Shown here piece after piece: positions 8,155 through 13,145 of a stretch of 13,145 nucleotides of DNA. The notes beneath the pieces were generated by a model that saw only the letters and a list, made by a program, of their open reading frames with translations, did no database searches and had not been told where the DNA came from. The stretch spans positions 1-13,145 of the forward strand of contig CAZAZT010000108.1 in NCBI GenBank assembly GCA_964489645.1, given 5' to 3'. The translations under genes were made by a program, and so were the position numbers. Source of the DNA: JBEEPE01 sp964489645 (GTDB lineage: Bacteria > Verrucomicrobiota > Verrucomicrobiia > Chthoniobacterales > Chthoniobacteraceae). Position 1 is the first letter of the stretch; each line of letters begins with the position of its first letter.

Positions 8155-9309
8155 ATGGTTCATCGGCTTTCGTACAAAGCGCGTCTCGATCGGGCCGTGA
8201 AAAGGAATCCCATCGTGGCACTCGTGGGGCCACGCCAATGCGGAAAAACCACCCTCGCAAGGCAGCTCCTCTCCCCCGATCACCCGAACTACTTCGATCT
8301 CTAGGACCCCATCACCGCCGCGTTGATGGAGAATCCCAAAACCGCCCTGTCTGGGCTCAAAGGCTTGGTCGTGCTCGATGAGGCGCAACGACAACCAAAG
8401 CTCTTCCCCGTCCTGCGTGTGCTTGCGGATCGCCCCGACAACCCGGCCACATTCCTCATCGTTGGAAGCGCCTCTCCAGAACTTTCACGGCAAAGCTCGG
8501 AGTCACTCGCTGGCCGCGTCGAGATCATCGAGATGCAAGGCTTCGATCTCTGCGAAACCGGGCACACCGACGTTGACGTGCTCTGGCAACGGGGCGGTTT
8601 CCCGCGCTCCTTTCTGGCAGCCGACGACGCAGATAGTTTCGATTGGCGGCGAAACTTCATCCGAACCTTCTTGGAACGCGACCTCGCAGCCCTCGGGTTC
8701 GGGATGGCACCAACCGCGATGGGCCGTTTTTGGACAATGCTCTCCCACTACCACGGCCAGATCTGGAATGGTAACGAGATCGCAGCATCCATGGGCATCG
8801 CCCCAAATACGGCGCGAGCCTACCTCGACGCATTGGAGCAGACCTTCATGATCCGGCGCCTGCTTCCGTGGCATGCCAATGTCAACAAGCGCCTTGTGAA
8901 GTCCCCGAAAATCCTGTTTCGGGACTCCGGAGTTTTCCATGCACTCTGCGGCATTCGGTCGGGATCCGATCTCTTCACCCATCCAAAACTCGGTGCCTCG
9001 TGGGAAGGTTTTGCGATGGAGGAAATCCTCCGAGCCCACCAGCCGGACCAAGCATATTTCTACGCGGTCCACAGCGGGTGCGAACTCGATCTCCTGCTCT
9101 TCAACCATGGCAAAAAGATCGGGGTTGAATTCAAACGCTCCGATGTCCCCGAACTGACCCGATCCATGCGAACGGCCTTCTCGGACCTCGAACTCGACGC
9201 ACTGTGGATCATCCATCCCGGCGAACGCACCTTCCCCCTCGGAGATCGGATCACCGCTCGCTCGCTCGAGGAATGCGTGCGAGAAGGAAGTCTGTCGGCG
9301 ACAGCTTGA
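8155..9309 (+). pseudogene. AAA ATPase with DUF4143-type C-terminus, interrupted by an amber codon
   Basis: This is a 384-codon frame of the archaeal/bacterial ATPase family that carries an N-terminal AAA domain and a C-terminal DUF4143 domain. These genes are scattered accessory genes of uncertain role, sometimes likened to toxin-antitoxin or defence components. Visible features are the Walker A GPRQCGKTT (residues 25-33), Walker B GLVVLDEAQ (D74-E75), GSAS in the sensor region, a winged-helix-like segment (NEIAASMGIAPNTARAYLDAL), and a C-terminal ELDLLLF...GVEFKR pattern resembling a PD-(D/E)XK nuclease fold. Codon 50 is TAG (8302-8304), where relatives typically have a D/E residue in YFDLEDP. 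A single G-to-T change from GAG would explain it. The remaining 334 codons are intact, so the lesion is recent, a sequencing error, or tolerated. Restarting at the ATG at 8323 would lose Walker A. It lies convergent to the dehydratase gene and has no clear partner gene. Confidence 0.85.
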
Positions 9310-9451
9310 TGCGGGATTGCTTATGCCGCTTTCCATCCCGTTGCGGCACCCGCTCACAAGAAGTCGATCGGTCCGATATGTCTCATGATCGGGATCTTGC
9401 CGTCACGCTACACCTCCTCTTGGCCTGCTGACTCGATTCCCAACCGAGCGC
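9310..9451. other. Convergent intergenic region with a modest hairpin
   Basis: These 142 bases separate the ends of the ATPase gene and the dehydratase gene. TGCCGC (9324-9329) pairs with GCGGCA (9343-9348) around a 13-base loop, and CGGGAT/ATCCCG offers a competing pairing. Neither is followed by a T-run. I see no gene here. A terminator function is only a guess. Confidence 0.3.
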
Positions 9452-9778
9452 TCACGCTGAGGGCACAATCGCATCGATCCTCGCAGCCAAGCGAAAATCG
9501 TTGTCCGTCAGGCCGCCGGCGGAATGGGTGAAGATCTCGATCCAGACCTTCCGATACCCTTCCAGATGCAGATCCGGATGATGTTGCTCTTGCTCGGCCA
9601 CCTCCGCGACAGCGTTGAGAAACGCCATCGCGGCGTTGAAGTCGCGCAACGTCCAATCACGACGGATCCGCGTTCCGCCATGCGTCAGGGTCCAGCCAGC
9701 CAACGTTGCCACGCGCGCTCGCAGGGCCTCCGGGAGAATCAAGTCGTCACCGTTCATCAGGGCCAAGCGTCGCAGCAT
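9452..9778 (-). CDS. phhB: Pterin-4a-carbinolamine dehydratase
   Basis: This 108-residue protein dehydrates 4a-hydroxytetrahydrobiopterin, recycling the pterin cofactor used by aromatic amino acid hydroxylases, in the cytoplasm. The family core is clear: EQHHPDLHLEGYRKVWIEI, then FTHSAGGLTDNDFRLAARID, with the paired histidines of the active site and the GLT-x-x-D motif. The length is normal for the family. The ATG at 9778 shares one base with the TGA of the upstream GluQ-RS gene (TGATG), pointing to translational coupling. An in-frame ATG seven codons in (MNGDDLIL) is an alternative start. No phenylalanine hydroxylase is visible nearby, so the actual substrate pterin and role here are open; many bacteria carry this gene without a biopterin pathway. 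The symbol follows the Pseudomonas gene and is by family only. Confidence 0.93.
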   Translation of the reverse strand: MLRRLALMNGDDLILPEALRARVATLAGWTLTHGGTRIRRDWTLRDFNAAMAFLNAVAEVAEQEQHHPDLHLEGYRKVWIEIFTHSAGGLTDNDFRLAARIDAIVPSA

Positions 9779-10626
9779 CAGTGCCCCGCAAGCGCCAATG
9801 CGATAACCTCATCGGCGGACATGCCCGCCTGGCGCAACGCCCTGATCGATCGCGCATCATCCCGCTTCGCCAACCGTTTGCCCTGCTGGTCGCGGACCAA
9901 CGGCGCATGCGCAAAGGCAGGCACACCTTCCCCAAAGGCCTCATAGAGAAGGATCTGACGGAACGTGCTCGTCACGAGGTCCTCCCCACGTAAGACTTCG
10001 GTGATCCTCATCAAGGCATCATCGGTCACCACCGCAAGTTGGTAGGCGGGAAATCCATCCTTTCTCCAGATGAGAAAATCGCCGAAATCCCTGCCCGCCA
10101 CAGCCTCGTGCGGGCCGCACAGACCATCCTCAAACGAAACCCTTCGCCCGTCAGGGACCCGGAATCTCCAGTTCTGACGGAACATCAGCTCCGCATGGAA
10201 TCGTTCGCCCCTGCGCGGACGACACGTCCCCGGATACACCGGTTCCTCCTCACCTTCATGCGGAGCCCCCAAGGCGCGCGCGATGTCGCCCCGCGTGCAA
10301 CCGCACGGATACGCGAGCCCAGCGTCGATCAAAGCGCGAAGCCGTTCGCGGTAAATCGCAAGCCGCTCGCTCTGGACATAGGGCCCTGCATCCCCGCCCA
10401 CATCCGGTCCCTCCTGCCAACGGATCCCCAGCCACCGCAAATCCTCGCGAGCAGCTGTTGAATACTCAGCGCGGCACCGCGGTGCATCGAGATCCTCTTC
10501 GCGATAAACCAGAACACCGCCCTCCGACACACAACGGCGGAAGGCGCACAAGAAGGTCGCCGCGTGGCCGAGATGCAGAAGACCCGTCGGAGAAGGCGCA
10601 ATCCGCCCGCGGTATCTAGCCGCCAT
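9778..10626 (-). CDS. gluQ: Glutamyl-Q tRNA(Asp) synthetase
   Basis: This 282-residue paralogue of glutamyl-tRNA synthetase lacks the anticodon-binding half. GluQ-RS activates glutamate and attaches it to the queuosine base at position 34 of tRNA(Asp). Visible features are the class I signature SPTGLLHLGHA (HLGH, residues 18-21), YREEDLDAPR (41-50, with E where R-I/V-E-D is usual), the zinc ligands C108, C110, Y131 and C135, and a KMSKS-like loop KRLAKRD (250-256). The length fits the family (about 290-300). It starts 7 bases after the stop of the preceding M16 gene, and its stop overlaps the start of the dehydratase gene, so all are likely on one message. Its function depends on queuosine in tRNA, whose synthesis genes are not in this window. 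A true GluRS is excluded by the short length and the zinc pattern. Confidence 0.94.
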   Translation of the reverse strand: MAARYRGRIAPSPTGLLHLGHAATFLCAFRRCVSEGGVLVYREEDLDAPRCRAEYSTAAREDLRWLGIRWQEGPDVGGDAGPYVQSERLAIYRERLRALIDAGLAYPCGCTRGDIARALGAPHEGEEEPVYPGTCRPRRGERFHAELMFRQNWRFRVPDGRRVSFEDGLCGPHEAVAGRDFGDFLIWRKDGFPAYQLAVVTDDALMRITEVLRGEDLVTSTFRQILLYEAFGEGVPAFAHAPLVRDQQGKRLAKRDDARSIRALRQAGMSADEVIALALAGH

Positions 10627-10633
10627 GGCTCGC

Positions 10634-12103
10634 TCACTTCTTCACGTTCAGATCGACGTCGTACACCGTCAGCGAACCGAACTTCTCCAACTCAGCCCGG
10701 ATCTCCTTCGCTTCGCCGACCACCACGATGTACGCGGCGCCGGGCTTCACGTGACGCTCAGCCGTCTGCTTGGCCAACGCAGGGGTCACCGCCGCCATGC
10801 GCTTCGCATAGGTGCGATAAAAAGAGGCATCCAGACCGTAGAGGTCGATGTCCTGAACGCGCATCACCGTGCGCTCCGGACGTTCCAACGAAAGCAGGTA
10901 ATTCCCAACATTGTATTCACGCTGCAACGCCAGCTCGTCCTCGGGAATCAGCTCCGTCCGGATACGCGCGGCTTCCGCAAGGAGTTCTCGAACGGCAAGA
11001 TGCGTCACGTCGTTCCGCGTCTCTGCCGATTCAGAGAACGACCCGCCATCTTTCATCAGGTCAAAGGCGGAGTAGGCCCCATAGGTCCATCCATTCTTCT
11101 CGCGCAGGTTCTGGAAAAGACGTCCGGAGAAGCCGCCACCCAACGTCGCATTCACCACATTGATCTCGGGAAGATCCTGCGTCGAACGCCCCGGCCCCCG
11201 ATGCACAATGTCGATGTAGCTCTGCACCGAACCCGGCCGATCGATCAGATGCACCGTTGTCGCGGACGGCAGCGCAGGGATCTCGGGACGCGCCGCCTTC
11301 TTCGGCACCACTCCCGTCCACGCGCCCAAATGCTTCTCAACCAGCGGCAGGATGTCCTCCAACGGACGATCCGCGATGACCGCAAGCGTCGCGTTTCCGG
11401 GCACATAATGCGTCTGGTGAAATGCTACCGCGTCCTCACGGCCTAGCGCCTTCACCGTCTCAGGGGTGGACGACGCGCCGTAAGGATGTTCGCCATAGAC
11501 CAACTTCGAGGCCAACCGCCCCGCGAGCGAACGGGGTTGTTCCCGCTCCGCCTGCAGTGCCGACAGCACCTGTTTGCGCACTTTCTCGAACTGGTCCGCC
11601 GGGAAGGTGGGGTTCAAAACGGCGTCCGCGAGCAGACCAAGCACGGCGTCCGCCTTCGACGAGAGCGCCGACGCGCCGACGGTCGATGCATCCGAGCCCG
11701 CAGAAGCCTCGACCCGCGAACCGATGCCATCGGTCTCCTTTGCGAACGTCACCGCATCGCGCGTTTTTGTGCCGCGGTTCAGGAGGGTTGCGCTGATGCC
11801 TGCAACACCGGCTTTCGCCCCGTCGTCCGCTGCACCGGACTTGATCATCAAGCGAAGCGTCACGGTCGGCTTGCGGTCATCGAGGATGTGGAAAATGCGC
11901 AGTCCGTTCTTCAGGACATGTTCACGATACGCTGGAAACGAGGCCTCGGGCGCTGGGCCCGGTTCAGGTTTTTTTGTGCGATCGATGACAAGGGCTGCGT
12001 GCAATGTGCTTTGGGAACTCATGGAAAGAGGGAGGACGGATGCGACGGATGCGCTCAAAACGCCGCTGGTGAAGGAACGCCGGGAGATGTTCTCGGGAAT
12101 CAT
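10634..12103 (-). CDS. M16-family protein lacking the zinc site (non-catalytic subunit), Tat-like signal
   Basis: This 489-residue protein has the two-lobed fold of M16 (insulinase/processing-peptidase) proteins: strand-rich N-lobe with FPAYREHVLKNGLRIFHILDD, then GAADDGAKAGVAGISATLLNRGTK, and a C-lobe with LGGGFSGRLFQNLREKNGWTYGAYS. The HxxEH zinc motif is replaced at positions 102-106 (G-I-S-A-T), so it cannot be a normal zinc peptidase. R328 and Y341 in the C-lobe match the substrate-binding pair kept by inactive or complementary subunits. The N-terminus SRRSF followed by a hydrophobic stretch (residues 7-27) looks like a twin-arginine export signal. It sits 32 bases after the end of another M16 gene, the usual active/inactive pair. 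The natural role is probably peptide degradation or processing in the periplasm. Confidence is high for the family and moderate for export route. Confidence 0.92.
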   Translation of the reverse strand: MIPENISRRSFTSGVLSASVASVLPLSMSSQSTLHAALVIDRTKKPEPGPAPEASFPAYREHVLKNGLRIFHILDDRKPTVTLRLMIKSGAADDGAKAGVAGISATLLNRGTKTRDAVTFAKETDGIGSRVEASAGSDASTVGASALSSKADAVLGLLADAVLNPTFPADQFEKVRKQVLSALQAEREQPRSLAGRLASKLVYGEHPYGASSTPETVKALGREDAVAFHQTHYVPGNATLAVIADRPLEDILPLVEKHLGAWTGVVPKKAARPEIPALPSATTVHLIDRPGSVQSYIDIVHRGPGRSTQDLPEINVVNATLGGGFSGRLFQNLREKNGWTYGAYSAFDLMKDGGSFSESAETRNDVTHLAVRELLAEAARIRTELIPEDELALQREYNVGNYLLSLERPERTVMRVQDIDLYGLDASFYRTYAKRMAAVTPALAKQTAERHVKPGAAYIVVVGEAKEIRAELEKFGSLTVYDVDLNVKK

Positions 12104-12135
12104 AGCGATAACGTCAGTAGGTGGTTTGTTTCAGA

Positions 12136-13145
12136 TCAACGGGCCTTTTCGCCCTCCTTCGCTTCGCGCTTTTTCGGGACAACCGGATACCGCAGCACAT
12201 GGCGTCCTGAATCGGTCAGGTACTGTTTCGCGACCCGCTGCAGATCCTCGCGCTTCACCGCGAAGTAACGCTGGAGCTCGGTGTTGATGAGACCCGTATC
12301 CCCGTAATAGACACGGTAATAGGCAAGCCGACGGGCCCGCTCGGACATCGTCCCCGACGATTTCGCGAACGAGGCCTCCGCCTGCGCGAGCACCTTGTCG
12401 TACTCCTCCTGGGTTGCTCCCTCCGCGATGAACTTCTCGATCTCCTCGCGGATCAGGCCATCGAGCGTTTCCAGTGCGACACCGACTTGCCCCATCGCTT
12501 CGACCCCGATCATCCCCGCCTTTTCCAAGAGGTAAGGGAACACCTCAACGCTCATGGCAACCGCTTCTTTGTCCACCAACCGCCGATAGAGCCGCGAACT
12601 CCGACCCTTCGCGAGAACGTCCGTCATCAACTCGATCGCGTACGCGTCCGGATGGGTCTCGTTGGGAGCGCGCCACGCGTGCAGGGTCGCAGGAAGCGGC
12701 GTGTTCGCGACCTCGACATCGCGGGTCGTGCCCTTCGCATCCAAGCCCCACTCGATCTTCGGACGCGGCACCTCGGCTCCCTTCGGGATCGGCCCGAAAT
12801 ACGCCTCCACCAACGCCTTCACCTCTGCGGTGTTGAAATCACCGGCTATCGCGAGCGTCGCATTATTCGGCACGTAGTACGTGCGGTGGAACTCGCGGAA
12901 CTCCTCAATCTTCGCGCTATCGATGTACTGGAACGATCCGATGGGCACCCATTCGTACGGCGTGCCTTTGAACATCATCTTCGACAACTCCTCGAATAGC
13001 GTCCCGTAAGGCTGGTTATCCACCCGCTGCCGCTTCTCCTCCTTGACCACCGCCCGCTGTGTCTCGACCCCTTTTTCATCGATCTTCGCGTGCATCATCC
13101 GCTCCGACTCGATCCACAACGCCAGCTTCAACTGGTTGGACGGCA
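12136..13145 (-). CDS. M16-family peptidase, probable catalytic subunit, 5' end beyond the window
   Basis: The reading frame is open through the right edge (PSNQLKLALWIESERMMHA is still in mid-protein), so the N-terminal part with the expected HxxEH zinc motif is not visible. What remains, about 336 residues, is typical M16: the ETQRAVVKEEKRQ helix that normally contributes the distal zinc ligand, FREFHRTYYVPNNATLAIAGDF at the end of the first lobe, then a second lobe with LAKGRSSRLYRRLVDKEAVAMSV. The stop is TGA at 12136. The gene is followed after 32 bases by the zinc-less M16 gene, which makes this one the likely enzyme of the pair. Apparent starts inside the window (TTG at 13131, ATGs after it) are not real starts. 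Confidence 0.9.
   Translation of the reverse strand, partial: PSNQLKLALWIESERMMHAKIDEKGVETQRAVVKEEKRQRVDNQPYGTLFEELSKMMFKGTPYEWVPIGSFQYIDSAKIEEFREFHRTYYVPNNATLAIAGDFNTAEVKALVEAYFGPIPKGAEVPRPKIEWGLDAKGTTRDVEVANTPLPATLHAWRAPNETHPDAYAIELMTDVLAKGRSSRLYRRLVDKEAVAMSVEVFPYLLEKAGMIGVEAMGQVGVALETLDGLIREEIEKFIAEGATQEEYDKVLAQAEASFAKSSGTMSERARRLAYYRVYYGDTGLINTELQRYFAVKREDLQRVAKQYLTDSGRHVLRYPVVPKKREAKEGEKAR

Noticed and set aside
8155..9309. Amber recoding or programmed readthrough at codon 50 of the ATPase gene
   Set aside because: TAG is used as a normal stop by the FKBP gene, no downstream signal is evident, and a one-base change or sequencing error is simpler.
11422..12287. Several overlapping plus-strand frames of 120-260 codons opposite the M16 gene
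   Set aside because: They are arginine-rich and low in complexity with no motif, while the minus-strand frame is a full-length M16 protein.
1..13145. tRNA, rRNA, CRISPR array, insertion sequence or phage genes
   Set aside because: By eye I found no cloverleaf pattern, no regularly spaced repeats, no transposase motif and no phage structural gene on either strand.

Overview
This window reads as part of a draft scaffold from a member of the Planctomycetes-Verrucomicrobia superphylum, most likely a Verrucomicrobiota bacterium. The evidence is the content: two secreted Cys-type sulfatases, and a large exported protein that joins a beta-propeller, helical repeats, a jelly-roll-like segment and a C-terminal c-type heme domain, an architecture typical of that group. 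Base composition is moderately high in G+C, and strong Shine-Dalgarno sequences are rare. No tRNA, rRNA, CRISPR array, insertion sequence or phage gene is visible. I found no clearly new multi-gene system. The unusual items are individual genes and assembly features.

Layout. Positions 29-2694 hold two convergent, exported sulfatases. An assembly gap of 100 N (1269-1368) cuts off both C-termini. Positions 2760-3217 hold what looks like the decayed remains of a two-gene locus, a small helical protein followed by a nucleotidyltransferase-like protein, now overlapping in different frames. Positions 3459-4664 encode an exported protein with three tandem FKBP-type prolyl isomerase domains: the outer two are near-identical and the middle one has lost its active-site residues. 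Two hairpins (4722-4748 and 4770-4793) separate it from the convergent dehydrogenase/heme protein at 4914-7915. That gene is interrupted by a second 100-N gap which is an artefact: the 55 bases on each side are identical, and merging them restores one 948-residue reading frame.

Positions 8120-8152 form a near-perfect inverted repeat ending two bases before the start codon of a DUF4143-type ATPase gene (8155-9309). That gene carries a single in-frame amber codon at position 50. The right third is a minus-strand gene cluster, in transcription order: a probable catalytic M16 metallopeptidase (running off the right edge), a second M16 protein with a Tat-like signal and a destroyed zinc site, the tRNA-modifying enzyme GluQ-RS, and a pterin-4a-carbinolamine dehydratase. 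The M16 genes are 32 nt apart, the next junction is 7 nt, and the last two genes overlap by 1 nt.

How they fit together. The sulfatases, heme protein and FKBP protein all look exported and suit a polysaccharide-degrading, envelope-rich lifestyle. The two M16 proteins are probably an active/inactive pair acting outside the cytoplasm. GluQ-RS and the dehydratase are cytoplasmic housekeeping genes co-transcribed with them. The ATPase and the nucleotidyltransferase remnant are accessory genes that have been inactivated.
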